DNA from: Rhyzopertha dominica
Taxonomy: Eukaryota; Arthropoda; Insecta; Coleoptera; Bostrichidae
DNA length: 64,000 nucleotides
Assembly: GCA_025024175.1 (NCBI GenBank)
Contig: QCXZ01000041.1
Coordinates: 20,579,786-20,643,785 of the forward strand
Direction: 5' to 3'
The translations under genes were made by a program, and so were the position numbers. The notes below the pieces were generated by a model that saw only the letters and a program-made list of their open reading frames with translations, made no database searches and was not told the DNA's origin. The first letter of the stretch is position 1, and each line of letters opens with the position of its first letter. Shown here piece by piece: positions 34,644-47,607 of the stretch.

Positions 34644-37600
34644 AAAATAAAATAAAACTACAAAAACTGGAATTGGAACACCAAAATAAGGTTCAAAGAA
34701 AACTTCAAAAGTATTTGTGGCTGTTTTTAATGTTTTCATTAAATATTTTTTGTGATAGATACGGCACGATTTCTTGGAGTGAGCAAAAAAATACATAAAG
34801 TGCCATTTAAGAAAAAAAAGTTGATTACGGTCCTGGAATGGCGGTGCCTGCTGTATATAATTTAAGTGGATGCATCTTAACTAATTATATAACGACACAA
34901 GAAATTTCCTTTTTATTGTTAATAGTAAAGTTAGTATCTTCCGCCGACGCACTAATGACTCGCCCTGTACATTTAGTACGTCCATGGTCGGTACCGTAAA
35001 ATTTCACAACAAACTAGGACATGGAAGATTCTAACCTAAAAGTTCCGCTAGTCTCTGGAAGGAGCAAACTCGGGTTGAATGAATGAAACTCAAATGAAAT
35101 TACTCTATATAGTATTCAAATAAGAGGCCAAATAACCTCGTTGATTCTGAATGCCATGTCTATCTCACAAGCTGCATTTTGTTCCACAGTACAACGTACT
35201 TAAGTATACTGTACATATTCTCCACAGAAAAGATCCCTAATTGAACTGGCGGTTGTGACACCTGCGTCCAATTGAAATAAAGAAAGAAACCGTAAATGTA
35301 TCTGGAGCAACCAGAGTGAGCAAGTTCAGCTGCCGCAATAATATCTAAGCGTTCAACGCGTGTCGACAAAAATTCCAGTGAGAGTTAAGCAATCAAATTA
35401 CATTAGATTTATTCTACTGATCAAGCGAATCCAAAGCCATGAGGATAAAGTTTGGAAATTTGCAATACCAATCGATTAGCCAATTATCATTGTTCGGTTA
35501 TGTGTAAGTGGTTCGTTCAGAAATGGCAATCATCTGAATACAAAATCAATCAATGTCCATAATTCGATACTTTCCGGCTAATAAAATTATCAGATTATGT
35601 TGCAGTAATTATGCAAGCAACTTTTTTAGGCAGTTTAAGCAGCGCTTCTCGTAGCCGTGTTCATAGTTTTTTGTTCTTAAATAAGTCACGTAAGAAATTA
35701 AATTAAACTTGGACTATAACGAATGAAATATGCCAGTCACTTTGGTTCAGTAGCGGTGTAATTAAAAAAGGTTGGTTTGCCTAAAACTGTTTGTTCTGGA
35801 ACACGATTTGGCTTTTTCTAACCATTGTTTGTATACCGAGACAGTTAGAAAGGCAGCTGTATGCATAAATATTAAGTATTTTATTTTAAAGGCATTAATC
35901 TTAACGTAATTTGCCTTTACACCATATATAAATACTATAGTGTCGGTTTTAACTATGGTATGATTGGAACGGGCAAAACTAAATGATAATGTATATTGTG
36001 TTATGTTTATTAAATATCGTAGTTATCTCCAAAAGCTAAAAGTTACTTTTCGGGTGCAATTGCTTACCAATTTTCAAAACTATGACGAATTCTATGACGT
36101 ACCTTATGAGATATGATCATTGATGATACTTATCTCTTATTATATTTTAATTCTATATACAGTTTGGTATTACAAGGTTTTGACAATATAGAAAATACCA
36201 AACATATATGATGTAAGTGTTTTGAGGAAGAGGGTAAACAAGAGACAGCAAACGTAAACGGAAATGCTTCATGAAACAGAATATGGAAACTCCACCGAAA
36301 GGAAAATATGCTTAGAGACTTGATATGAAAATATAGGTAAGCAAGATTTTTGGACCATGGCTTCAAGTATAAAGAAATAAGGAAAGTATATCTGGGTACC
36401 TGTATAAGAAACGGGTAGCATTGGTAATAATCAATAACTTGTTTACGAAAAGCGAAAATGGACAACTGAGTGCAGACGAAAACGAAATACCTGACAGATG
36501 GCTGGATAAAACACTAACGAATTGCTAAATGAGGACATATTATTTGAACAACGGATAAAACAGGTACAAAGTATGGGAAATGAAGAAAAATCGACGCATA
36601 AAACACAAATAACCAAAGGTATAAAAAATGAAAGGAGGCGAAGGGGTTATTAAATAACGGCAAAAATGTTATGTGGCTTGATATGTTGACTGGAGCATCT
36701 ATATAAACCCACCTAAGGAAATCGGGTGCAAGAAAAACTACCCCCTTACTGACCTGAAGCTCTAATGTGAAATACACAAGGGAAAGAGGAATGTGAGAAC
36801 TTAATTGACAAAAGACCTGACGGCGTACATAAACGTTAAAAAATAGAGCAAACAATATAGTTGGACAGCACCATTGTGGTTTCAAAAAAAAAAGAGGGAT
36901 GTTACCAACACGAAACGCAGGCAAAATATCCTTTATGCATTTTAAACAGAGTGAAACGGACACTCTAGAGGAGTTTAAGGTACCAATCATGATAATGAGT
37001 TAATGAAACATAATGTTGCAGAACACGGAATTAGTTAATAGTGGATCTCACAAAGACCCAGGGGATAAAGCTATTGAGTTATATGTAGTTTCAAAAAAAG
37101 ATAAAGCTCTCTTGCGGCGCTGTTTGTACTACATTCTTTTGGAGATTATAGGTATTTTATTCTAGCGACCAAGTATTGTATGTAGTATATACACAAAATT
37201 TATTGTATACGGGTGTTAGTTGTTTTAATAGGTATTTCATATATTTGTCCCGTATTTACGTTTATGCCAATAATACTAAATAACGGTGTGCTGCTATAAA
37301 ATAATGTTTATACGTTTGAAAATATAGGACGTTATGGGAAGGAGAGACCAATGTATTGTTGCTACTAAAAACCCATTAAAACTGCGGTAGAATCTCTGCG
37401 GTGACGGTAGTAAATCGTTGGAATTTTTGGTTGAGAAAGTGAATCAAATGCGTTTTGCGTTACAAAATGCAACGAACTTGCCACGCAATAAAAACAATGT
37501 CTAATCATAACCGTAGGACAAGCACGTGTGAAAAGCGCTAGTACGACCGTTACTTGCTGTTGACTGATCAGCCAGAGAACACTAAGCTCGTGATGCATTT

Positions 37601-40274
37601 TGTTTGGATATTTTATTCTTGTAACTAGCTAAAATTCTTGGAGATGTTACATGGATGGAGATGCATGATGCTTGTTGCTAAGATTACAAAAGATATGCTG
37701 CAGATTTATTATTATTCTGGCTTCCTTAACAAGAGGAGTGTCTTAATTCTTTCTTATATCTTTTTGTTGTATCTATATCTGCTGGCAATGCGATGTCTCT
37801 AAAACATTTTCCTTATATTGCCTTGTTTTGTTCGTTATAATAGCTTGAGGGCCGTAGTATGATTTATATTGACTCTTGATTACTGTCTCAAAAGCTATTT
37901 GGTGCATGCGTACAATAATACTATTGTAGGTTTTTATTTACGGGGCATCTGATGTAGTACTTTTATCACTGAATATAAATAGCGCTTGTAATAATATGCA
38001 TTCTCCTGTTAGACTATTATAAATCACAAATCACATTCAGTAAGTTATAAATCAGAAGTTTGTACCTGTACTGATACTTGACAGATACAGCACACTATTG
38101 TAACTTCACTTGGGCACATTGTCGCCATCAGCATTGGTCGTCATTCACTAGAACACATTTTGAAGGAACTGAAATATACTGTAACCTCTATTAGTGGGAG
38201 TAAACCATGTGGTAATAAATTGAAATAGAACTAAGCCCTAATAATAATAATAATAATTGAATCAGAGCTGTTTGTTACTATAACCAAGATATGACGTCAA
38301 CAATTTTATTTAGAGAATCGTACGCATTTTTTAATGTAATTCGAGCCTTCATTATCTAAGAAATTCAACCATTACGTCGTTTGGCATCAAGAAACATTAA
38401 AATGGGCACATTTAGGCAATGGATATTTAACATGTACATATAGAGTTAGATAAAGCACTTTGGCGTAGAATAATTTTTTTTCGAATTTTCCTGTCTTCTT
38501 GGCTTTTACATGTGTCAAATTCCTTAAAATGTTTAAAATCTAATAAGTTTTTTAAATATCTATATTACAAACTTATATAACATATTTTAGTAAGTCATCA
38601 TGACATGCAAGCGGTTTTGTTGCTTCTTTAGGGTATAAAACAGAAAGCATGAATGGCGGAGTCTTTCCTTCGATGACTATATTAGGTATATTCTTCATAA
38701 GAAGCCTATTTTTACATGCTATTCAATTCGGAACCGCAAGCTTGTTGATATTTCTCCAAAGAAACTACCACTTGCTCCTTGCTGTTTTAGATCAATGTGC
38801 CTAGATCAGCGAATAGAAGTGCTTGTATACCCTGTCAATATAGCACAATAAAATTTACCTGCGATTAAAAAGGTTGCTACAAAAGAGGGGTGGCGTATGA
38901 AATTGCCCGTCTATATCCATTTATAAAGACAAAAGACAATAAAATCACTGTTTACAGTCATGGAAGAATCCATTTCACCGATTCAGCTCTCCAAAGTGCC
39001 TATGACGACACGGCTTAGTCTGGTTTTCTGGCTCTAATTAACGTATGCCCAATTGTCCAAACATATTACTATTATTTAGACGTTTATCTAGTTAACTTAA
39101 TCAAAACATGGTAGTATTTCTCTTAAGTAGCAAGGAATAAAAATAGTAATAAAATACAAAATAATATTGATATAACAGGCGATCTGAATAGTACTGATGA
39201 TTAACGCCATTAGAAAAGTAAATATTTCAATATTTCTGTTTATCTACGCAATGATATTTTCTACAGTAGACTTTCGAGATAGAATATTACATAGTTTATG
39301 CATAGATAATAGCGTAATCCATATGCCATCACTGAACAGTAGGCAGGCAAATGNTCGAAATGTTATTAGTCAATTTACTGTTTGACACATATCTAGTCNA
39401 ACCATATGACACCNAANAAAATTATTCGAGGTAGTAACGTGGGTTAAACCTGTCGTTCCTTCCCTCCTACTGCAATAAGCACCTGTTGAACAATTGAATT
39501 AAAAAAGGCCATTCCATAAATAACAAAAGGGTGTACTAGTCCCAATAGACAAATACAGATGCTGGACGATAAAGTATTAGAATATTATTAAATAAGTTTG
39601 GCATTGTGTCGTAAACGGTTAAAGGATTATACATAACGCTTTCATGGGCGTTCATTAAAGAAAAACGGGCCTATTAAAGCCAGTGATGGTTTTTGTCGCC
39701 GAGAAGGTATGTCGTAATGCTGGTGCTACATACTGAACTGTCACGACTGTCACTTATGCCGATTGTCAAACGAGCTTCTTTTGCAATTTACACTGACGCA
39801 TGACGTAGCGGTTATCCTTAAGGTATTTCGCAACTTCGTAAACGTATTTCAGAATAAATGTTGCCCTTATTAGTCAAAGGTAAAAGTGTAATAGCCCTTT
39901 ATTTTCAGCAGTGCAATAAATGATGCATACGTAAAACGTCAAATGTGCATCAAGTTGTAAGAACTAATTTACACAAGTGGTACGTTCTCGCTAGAAATAG
40001 AAAACGGTGGCTTGCTTGACTCTTTTTATGAACGACCGTTAGAATAAAACATTTTGACAATACACTGAACTACTTTAGCACGACAATTTATAACCACACG
40101 CCATATCAGTATAATAGTAATAACACTAGTGGAATACAGTTCTCCGTGCCACTAAATCAAGTTAAATGCTAGGATGAACTCTTCCATAAACTCTTCACCT
40201 TCTATTGCACTCATACCACACTCCACGCCCTCCTTCTTTCATAACCCTTGCCAAGTTTTAGCGGGTAGCGCTCC
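34644..40274. other. No gene recognised; strand-biased region at 36130-37000
   Basis: The plus strand is purine-rich from about 36170 to 36990, which leaves two long open frames on the minus strand (36130-36465, 111 codons; 36514-36990, 158 codons). Both are rich in F, L, S and Y and look like the complement of an A-rich sequence, not like a known protein. An (AAT)n microsatellite is at 38240-38258. Ns occur at 39353-39418. Otherwise AT-rich and unremarkable. Confidence 0.35.
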
Positions 40275-40590
40275 ATAATTGTACTGTTATCATCAAGAAT
40301 GATCCTTTAGACTTCTTTAATTAGGGGCAGAATCAAGTGGTGGTGTTCCGTGATCTAAAGCAGAATATACAAGCCTCCTTAATTTCAGCGCGATGCTTAT
40401 CTGAAGCAACTCTTAAAAGGGGGAAAACATTTGCAAAGGACTTCCCTGTCTTTACTCTGGGATTAGGACTAACGATGTTTGTCGTTCTTTAATAACGGAC
40501 ATGGGCGTGGAAAATGTGTGCCATTTCAACGTGCTGCGGTTGTTGAATGCAGAAGGTAATTTGCAATGTTGTTCGACGCTGTAGATTACT
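40275..40590 (-). pseudogene. Element X copy A (N-terminal side)
   Basis: Reverse complement of the sequence at 50125-50390 with many substitutions: shared words include CACGCCCATGTCCG, TTAAAGAACGACA, AAAGACAGGGAAG and CAGATAAGCATCGCGCTGAAATTAAGG (first 20: CAGATAAGCATCGCGCTGAA). In translation both copies share TFSTPMS(V/D)IKER and an ETPPLDSA-like end. Fragmentary, without the conserved C-terminal domain. Confidence 0.6.
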
Positions 40591-41311
40591 TTGGAGTATA
40601 CGACGGCACTAGTATAAATGCCCTTATCCTGAAACACCGAACTTTTGGAATAATATTATGTATATACGATAATTTATTTTACTTTTACTTTGATTAAGTA
40701 AATAAAAGTTTGGTTGGTGTTCAGAATATTATTCTCAATATATCCATTAGCCTAATCTTAGTGTACTGAGGTATTTCGCATTTATGGTTTTAGGAAACAT
40801 TTCTTGGGTTTTACGAAAACACAATTTTGTGTGTGCTACGTAGGTTAGTCGGAGCCGGTTCATATTTCTTTGTCGACACTGAACCCCCTTCCTGGTGTCA
40901 AGTCATGTACTTTTTGTAAGGCGCGTTGAGAGATTTATTTTATTAATTCTTGTTATAAGTATTAGAACTGAGAGAACACGAGCTAGACATTAAAAACGAT
41001 TTTGTAAAGTTCGGCTTTAGAGGTTTGGATGGAATCAAAATGTAAAGTATGTGGAGGTGATTTTAGGAACGCTGGGAAAATGAGAAAGCAGAAAAGACAC
41101 TGATAATCGTCATCAAGATTAGCTGTATTATTGTAACTGTGACCTTTCATTTACTTTATGTTTTGTCATTTATACTTTTATTGGAATTTATTAATATTAT
41201 TAGTAGCATTTGTCGATCGCTTTATGATGGATTATTAAAAAAGCAGGACTGTTATCTGTCTTATTTGTCTTTGACGTTTAATCTGGTCAGTTTTTTTTAA
41301 TTGTACTACCG

Positions 41312-41490
41312 TCTGCACTAGACCTAAACTGCACTGATGGGCTATAATGTAGCGAAATAGATATGCAGTTGGTTGCGGTGCAGACAGCACAGCATAGACA
41401 TACATTTTAATGTATGCCAGTTCTTGCCAACTTGCAAAAAGTACCCTGGTGGCCTGTTGTCGAGTTGATGTATACAGGTGCTTGCTAACG
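41312..41490 (-). mobile_element. Family D fragment
   Basis: Matches the fold-back element at 19665-20313: TCTGCACTAGACCT, AAACTGCACTGATG, GCAGTTGGTTG and GACAGCACAGCATAGACAT in the order of its right arm, followed by the reverse complement of its direct-repeat module (GCAAAAAGTACCCTGGTGGCC). No second arm is seen here. Confidence 0.65.
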
Positions 41491-41989
41491 TGTAGAAATT
41501 GGTGCAAATAGCTAGTTTTATGGATGTTAGGTTCGTGTCAAGCTAGTTGTCAAGTGTCAGCCGTTTCGAGGTTATGTTTAGGTTTAACTGTGTAACTTAT
41601 CTTTGTTGGTGCAATACGTTTTATTTAGAACAACCAAACAAAACTAACTCAGAAAGGTACGCATGTAGTGTTATTCCATAGAGAGCTTTTTAATAATAAT
41701 AACTGGCTTATTTCACTTCATTCTTAAATGAAGTCAACGCAAATTTGCAGAAGTTAAACACCCCACAAAAATCATAAGAATCACTAACTGTTTGGAACGT
41801 TTAATGATTTGAAACCCAGGTCCACTTGAAATAGTAAATGAGATCATTAAACTTATTATGAGCTTAGTATCATTTACATAAGATAAAAACTTTAACCAAA
41901 TTAGCTGTTCACAAGCCTCGGTATAGGTGTAAAAAATGTGTCTGTGATTTTTGCCATACTAAAATATTTTATATTAAACAAGTTGTATT

Positions 41990-42235
41990 TTAAATATGAC
42001 GTTCCAACTAGTCTGTGCATTTTAATTACAAACCCGGAATATTTATGACATTTAGGCAAAACATCCATTACTAANCCCTCTACGTTANCTCTAACGATAA
42101 AAACAAACTTATAGTGCAAAATGTAATATATTAAATATAGCTAAAAACAGTGAATAATCCACTGTCGAATGTGGAAAGAACCAGGCTATCATCGCAGTCC
42201 AGTCTTTGTTAAAGTTTCTAGGTAGAACATTATAC
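41990..42235 (+). pseudogene. Element X copy B, part left of the gypsy insertion
   Basis: Collinear with 50395-50575: ACAAACCCGGA, CTCTACGTT followed by CTCTAACGATAAAAACAAAC, and GAAAGAACCAGGCTATCATCGC. The homology stops at the 5' LTR and resumes after the 3' LTR at 49546, so the gypsy element entered this copy. Too decayed for a reading frame. Confidence 0.65.
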
Positions 42236-42546
42236 TGTACCAAGTGTTTTCTGTTGTGCCGCGTAACGCCCTCTAGTGATGAGTAGTGCGAACAAGGTAG
42301 AAGTGTTAAAACTGACAAGCCATGCGCAGACACTTGGCGGTCGGTGCTCGGTAACGCCGGATGCGTGTGCTGGAGCTCTGTTCTTTGATAGAATAATATA
42401 GTTTTGCAGTTTAAGATATTGCTTATTACCCATCTTAAGTTGTGTGTTAAAGTTTTGATACGTGTGCTAAATAAAGTTCAGTTTCGCAAACCGTGTGAGC
42501 ACTTTAATTACCGTCAAACCCACACCCACAAAGAAAAACAGTTACA
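42236..42546 (+). repeat. 5' LTR of the gypsy element
   Basis: Begins TGTACCAAGTG and ends CAGTTACA. A polyadenylation signal AATAAA lies at 42470-42475. It is preceded by the ATAC target duplication. Confidence 0.93.
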
Positions 42547-42548
42547 AT

Positions 42549-42566
42549 TGGCGCTCCAACGGGTGG
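42549..42566 (+). promoter_or_regulatory. Primer-binding site of the gypsy element
   Basis: TGGCGCTCCAACGGGTGG begins two bases after the 5' LTR. The TGG start is the complement of a tRNA CCA end, as expected. The particular tRNA is not assigned. Confidence 0.75.
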
Positions 42567-42977
42567 CGGAAAAGGAAAAGTGCATGTATGGAAAACGGCA
42601 ATCTGCTTGAAGTGTTCGCAATACATTCGCAGTATTGAATAGTATGTGGGCATTATGAAATGTTGATTCGATAATTAATCGGAACAATAAGCTTCAAGAA
42701 GAGGATGGCGTAAGCCTCAAGGATAACCTTGGTCGAACAGTTGAAAGTTGATGCGAGGAATGAGGAGGACACAACTTCCAGTGACGCAATCCGCATTCCG
42801 CAGTCGCTCGTCGGTCGTCGGTTGCCGGTAGCGGTTCGGAAGAGTTCGAGAGCTTCGTTGAACTTCCATCGCTGGAATCCAGGTTCGACACTAGCGATTT
42901 TCATTTGTGTTTAAGATAAAGATTGCGTACTTTCTGCTTTGAATTTAGATTATTGCACGAATTTATTTGTTAGCAAA

Positions 42978-44208
42978 ATGGGTCGTAAAAGAAAAGAAAG
43001 TCTGGAATCTCGAAATGGCGAAATGCTTAAAAAATGGACCAAAAGTTTGTAACCGGCATGCAAGGTATACAAAAGAGTCATGAAGACACTATTAGAAGTT
43101 TAAGTTGTACGGTTAGTTCTAGCATCGCTCAAGTTGGAGATCAATTAATGTTAAAAATGAAAGATATAAAAGAAACTATAGATGTAAAAGAAAACGGGGC
43201 AAGTGTTTCAGAGGTTAGTAGTGAAAATATAATGAGAGAAAATAGTAGTGATAGGCGTACCTTTGCTAATAGTTACGGTAGTAATGCTAACATTCATTAT
43301 TTAACTGCATTTAGAGAGCTGGGGGAGTCGAATATTGTATTCAGGTCTGGTGATTCATCAGTACACCCGGTAGGTTTTATACAAGATTTAACCGCGACTT
43401 TCGAAATAGCCGAAGTACCAGATGAAAAAAAGTATGTTTAGCAGGGAAAGCGTTAAAAGGGAGCGCATATGATTGGTTTTCTATTCAAAAGAACGTTTTT
43501 CAGTCTTACGATGATTTATTTCTCGAAATGTACTGCAGTACCGAAAAAGAGCGTGAAAGTTATGCTAAAATACGTTACGGTGGACATCGTTCTGGTTCAA
43601 AAGCAGATTATTTTATCAAAATGGTTAAGGAGGAAGGTTTCTTGAGTGAGAAATTGTCAGAAATGGAACTCATTAAAAGATTAGCTGCGCACTTTTCGTT
43701 GGAAGTAAAAAGGGGTATTTTAAGTGTTGGATATCACACGATTGACGAGGTAGAAATGTACTTGAGAGAGATGGATGATCTATTTCAGAGCAACAGCCAA
43801 TACCAAACCAACGGGCGTAGATACGAATATAGGGATAATGAAAATACAAATACGCGCGCGANGGTAGGTAATAATAATGGTAANGACAATTTTCGTAATC
43901 GAGGTGGCTATAGAACAAATACGCATGCTTCAAACACCCAAGAAGGCGGTTTAGATTTACGCACGCAAGCGGGAAGTTCAAACGCGTTTAGTAATCAACG
44001 ACGTCAACAAGTTAAACGAAATGATAACGAAAAGAGCGTTTCTTTTATTTTTTATTCAAATTCGAATTCCTTATTGGAAGAAAATGAAAATGAGCCAAAT
44101 AAAGTAGATAATCGCCTACCGGTTATTGAAGCAAGCGTGGAAAATATAAGAGTAGTCAGTTATGCTGCATCTCGGAAAACTTGTATGATAGGGTTACTGA
44201 AAAAATAA
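42978..44208 (+). pseudogene. gypsy gag, frameshifted
   Basis: Starts MGRKRKESLESRNGEM at 42978, breaks at an A-run near 43030, continues as a 135-codon frame (43034-43441) and, after another frameshift, as a 226-codon frame (43528-44208). The middle (DLFLEMYCSTEKERESY, then the hydrophobic SEKLSEMELIKRLAAHFS) is like retrotransposon Gag capsid. The C-terminal third is Asn/Arg/Gly-rich without a CCHC knuckle. Function would be capsid formation and RNA packaging. Confidence 0.7.
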
Positions 44209-44280
44209 AATACCAGTATTGCCTGTAACAAATGTAACTATAGGTAGTAGGGGCACTGAAAGGTAAAAGCCAAAAAATAA

Positions 44281-44391
44281 AGAAACAAGCTTATGTATCG
44301 TTTAGAGTGGACGACGCCATATTTGAATGTGTATGGGTAGTAGTTCCTAGATTGTCTCGCGAGGTAGTTCTCGGTTGTCATTGGTTATCGC
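44281..44391 (+). pseudogene. gypsy protease, C-terminal remnant
   Basis: The frame reads KQAYVSFRVDDAIFECVWVV then PRLSREVVLGCHWLS, matching the end of retropepsin domains (I/V-L-G-x-D/H-W/F-L). The upstream D(T/S)G active site was not found, so the protease is partial. Confidence 0.55.
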
Positions 44392-44526
44392 AATAGGAAT
44401 AAAAATATGCTTTGAAAGTAAAAAAAATACAGGATGTTTTGATGGTACTCAAAGGACTATTGATTTTGATAAAAATAACATGGTTTGATCACATAAAAGT
44501 AGAGAAAATAAAGATAGAAGAAAAAG

Positions 44527-45960
44527 GTGATTTTTCAGTTAACGAAATTGGTAGGTAATTTTAAAGAGGGAAGGTCAGAGAACTCAGAAGAATCAAGTAT
44601 AGAAAAAGCTGTTCTAGAAGCGGAAACTTTTGATGAAAAGGGTAAAAGAGAGTTAAAGAAGTTATTGAAAAAGTATGAAAAGGTTTTTTCTGATACTCCA
44701 GGAGAAATTAAAGGGTATGAACATTCAATTGTGTTAAAAGATGAGTCACCGTTCTNTTTCAAACCATACCCGATTCCACTAATATACAAGGAAGAAGTCG
44801 AAAGACNGCTAAAGGACATGGTTGATCAAGGAATAATTAAGAAAGGTCAGAGTATGTAAGTCAGTTAGTTATAGTCAAAAAGAAGTGTGGCAGNCCAAGA
44901 ATTTGTATTGATGCCAGATATTTAAACAGTAGAATGGAAAATGACNATGTAATACCACCCAATCCGTTTGAATTGTTGTGCAATTTTAAATCTGGTCAAT
45001 ATATGTCAGTATTAGATTTATCATCATNCTATTGGCAAATTAAGATAAAATCAACTAATCAGAAATACACTGGATTTTCTTATAACGGAGAAACAATTGT
45101 ATTTTACAGGCTTCCCTTCGGATTACTGACATCATTAGCTAGCATTAAATATAGTTCTAGATGATTCTTATAGTAATTCATTTATAGTACCATATGTTGA
45201 CGACTTACTAGTAGTTTCCGACTCCCAAGAGCAACACTTGGGGCACTTGGAATATGTCTTTAAAAGATTATAAATTGCAGGAGCCACATTGAGATTAAAA
45301 AATGTGTTCTTGCTAAAACAAAGGTGAATTTTATTGGTCATACGGTGACATCCTCAGGTATCGAAATGGACTCTAATCGTGTGGAAACCATTATTAAATT
45401 TAAGACACCGAGCAATGTTAAGTCACTGAGAGCTTTCTTGGGTTTAATTAACTATGATCACAAGTTTGTAAAGAATTTTGCCGAATTAACCTTACCATTG
45501 CATCATTTGCTTAGGAAAAACTCCAAATGGACTGGAGGCGAAGAGGAAAATAAGGCTTTTGAATCAATTAAAGAAGCATTTCGTAATACTGTAGTATTAC
45601 ATCATCCAGGTCCTAACAAGCAATATTACATACAGACGGATGCCTCAGCGTATGCTATATATTTGTTACAGTATGGGAATGAAGGGGAGGTAAATGTCAT
45701 AGGGTATTTCAGTAGAATTTTAACAGATCCAGAAACACGCTACTCGGTCACTGAAAAAGAAGCACTAGCAATAGTATCGGCAATGAAGCAATGGCGAATT
45801 CTGCTATTAGGACACAAGATAGTAATTATGACTGATCATAAAGCTCTTTCATTTTTCAGTTTATGTCGTTTACTAAACGAAAGGCTAACGCGATGGTCAT
45901 TATATGTACAAGAATTTGCACCGAAAAGCATTTATATTAAACTCAGTGAATCCAGGCCGA
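44527..45960 (+). pseudogene. gypsy reverse transcriptase and RNase H
   Basis: Four pieces in different frames. 44527-44859 has the start of RT (YEKVFSDTPGEIKGYEHSI, then PYPIPLIYKEEVE). 44860-45160 has CGxPRICIDARYLN, MSVLDLSSxYWQI and FYRLPFGLLTS. 45165-45270 keeps the catalytic YVDDLLVV at about 45193. 45324-45960 carries VNFIGHTVTSSGIEMD, the connection, and RNase H with QTDASAYAI, VTEKEALAIV and MTDHKALSFF. The catalytic residues survive but at least three frameshifts separate the blocks. Some Ns in this part add uncertainty. Confidence 0.88.
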
Positions 45961-46873
45961 CATTTTGTCACGGTTTCCAAATGGTTACAATCGGTCTATT
46001 CAAAATCCCATGGGCTTAAATTTGAAATACATTTGTTGAACAAAAATAAACACTTTACTCCATCGTTAAAAAAATTAAAAACAATTGGACACGATCAGAC
46101 CAGTGATCCGTAATCAAGGCAGAAGAAGGTGGAAGAGTTAGTAATTGGTTTTTGCTTCATGATGGCGTTTTATTTCGTCGACCAAGTAATGATCATTCAG
46201 GCTATCGTCTTTGTGTACCGAAAAGCCAAATATTGAACCTAGTTAAGTACGAACATGAAGAAAATGGTAACTTCGGTAGTGATAAGTGTTATATGGCGTT
46301 ATCTCGTGACTTTTATTGGCCTAAAATGCGAAAGAGCTTACGCAAAGTAGTTGGTAGCTGTGATCTTTGTCAAAACGTTAAGATTCACAATCGTTCCCAA
46401 GGACCTATGCAGAGTTTACTGGCAGATGGACCAAATCAATTAATCAGCGTGGATTTTATTGGTCCTTTGCCAACATCTAGAGGAGGTATAACGCAATTAT
46501 TGGTTGTGATGGATGTCTTTAGTAAATATATATCGTTGTACGCCTGTAAACGAGCTACAACCAAAATCGTGATCAATAAACTTACCAATGACTATTTCCA
46601 ACGAGTTGGAAAACCCGACGTATTAATTACTGACAACGCATCGCAATTTCGAAGTAGGAAGTTTCATGATACTTCAAAGAATTAGGGGTGAGAACTATTA
46701 CAACTTTAGTGTATTTCCCACAAGGAAACATGGTAGAACGTACGAACCGCGAAATTGGCCGATTATTACGTGCTTTATGTCATTCCAACCATAAAAAGTG
46801 GGCATACACTATAGACCAAATTGCTGTTTGGATCAACCGCGCTATTCACAGCAGTATCGCTTATTCACCTGAG

Positions 46874-47031
46874 TGTTACCGGACGGGTTGTTTAAGGTGG
46901 CTAGGTTCCTAGTAATAGCTTGAACTCAGAAAGAAAAGCACTACTGTCAACTTGGCAGTTTATATCGCGCCGTCAACTGGGCGGGGCAACTGAGATCTTG
47001 ATAGCCGAGCGCGGCTCAGTGTCCGATATCA
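46874..47031 (-). repeat. LTR of the nested element (3' LTR in its own orientation)
   Basis: 158 bp, plus-strand ends TGTTACCGG and CGATATCA. Direct copy of 48573-48730 with about three substitutions. Confidence 0.92.
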
Positions 47032-47052
47032 GTTGCCCCCCTCTTTCAGACG
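47032..47052 (-). promoter_or_regulatory. Polypurine tract of the nested element
   Basis: On the minus strand the bases before the 3' LTR read GAAAGAGGGGGGCAAC, the expected position for plus-strand priming. Confidence 0.55.
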
Positions 47053-47161
47053 CGATCGGCATCCTTTATTTTATTGAGAACAGTAAAAAAATCTACAGAT
47101 ATGAACATGAGTACAGAATGCACAAAAACAACGATGTACGAAAATAGGGAATAAATTGCCA

Positions 47162-47488
47162 TTAGCACTGATTGTCACTAGGCACTAGCACTTTGTCCGA
47201 TGGTGGTCGGCGGCGGCGTCTACGGCGGGGCTGGCGACGTCGCTGGAGCGGCTGGCGGCATCTGACATAGGCATTTGGCGGCCACGGAGGCGCCGGTGGG
47301 CGGTAGGGCTCAGCGAGCGGGGTAGCCGCTTCCGGCGAAAGCGGCTTCAGAATTCTGAGTGATCCATCCAGTTCGGGTAAATCACCTGGTGCAAGGTCGC
47401 ACTTCGACGACGGTGATCGTTCGGTAGGGTTCGGGCGCTCAGATGGAGACGGACTATGTCCCTGGGGATTTGCTGGCGATTCGGACAC
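47162..47488 (-). CDS. Second open frame of the nested element, Pro/Arg-rich
   Basis: 108 codons, not in frame with the first frame. N-terminus rich in Ser/Pro (SESPANPQGHSPSPSERPNP), a proline-rich middle and a C-terminal arginine cluster (RRRQPRRRRRRRPP). Low complexity. No known domain. It could be the broken C-terminal part of the same protein as the 47608-48498 frame. Confidence 0.35.
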   Translation of the reverse strand: MSESPANPQGHSPSPSERPNPTERSPSSKCDLAPGDLPELDGSLRILKPLSPEAATPLAEPYRPPAPPWPPNAYVRCRQPLQRRRQPRRRRRRRPPSDKVLVPSDNQC

Positions 47489-47607
47489 ATCTCGGTATGA
47501 CGGCGACGGGGCCCGGACTTTCGACGATGGCTTCGTCAGAGCAGCGAATAGCTGCAGTACTCTAATGACACTGTTAGGGGGCTCAAACGGTCCAGGTTTT
47601 CGCTTCT

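Noticed and set aside
36514..36990. 158-codon minus frame as a membrane-protein gene
   Set aside because: The composition is that of the complement of an A-rich strand. There are no splice sites, no start context and no recognisable family.
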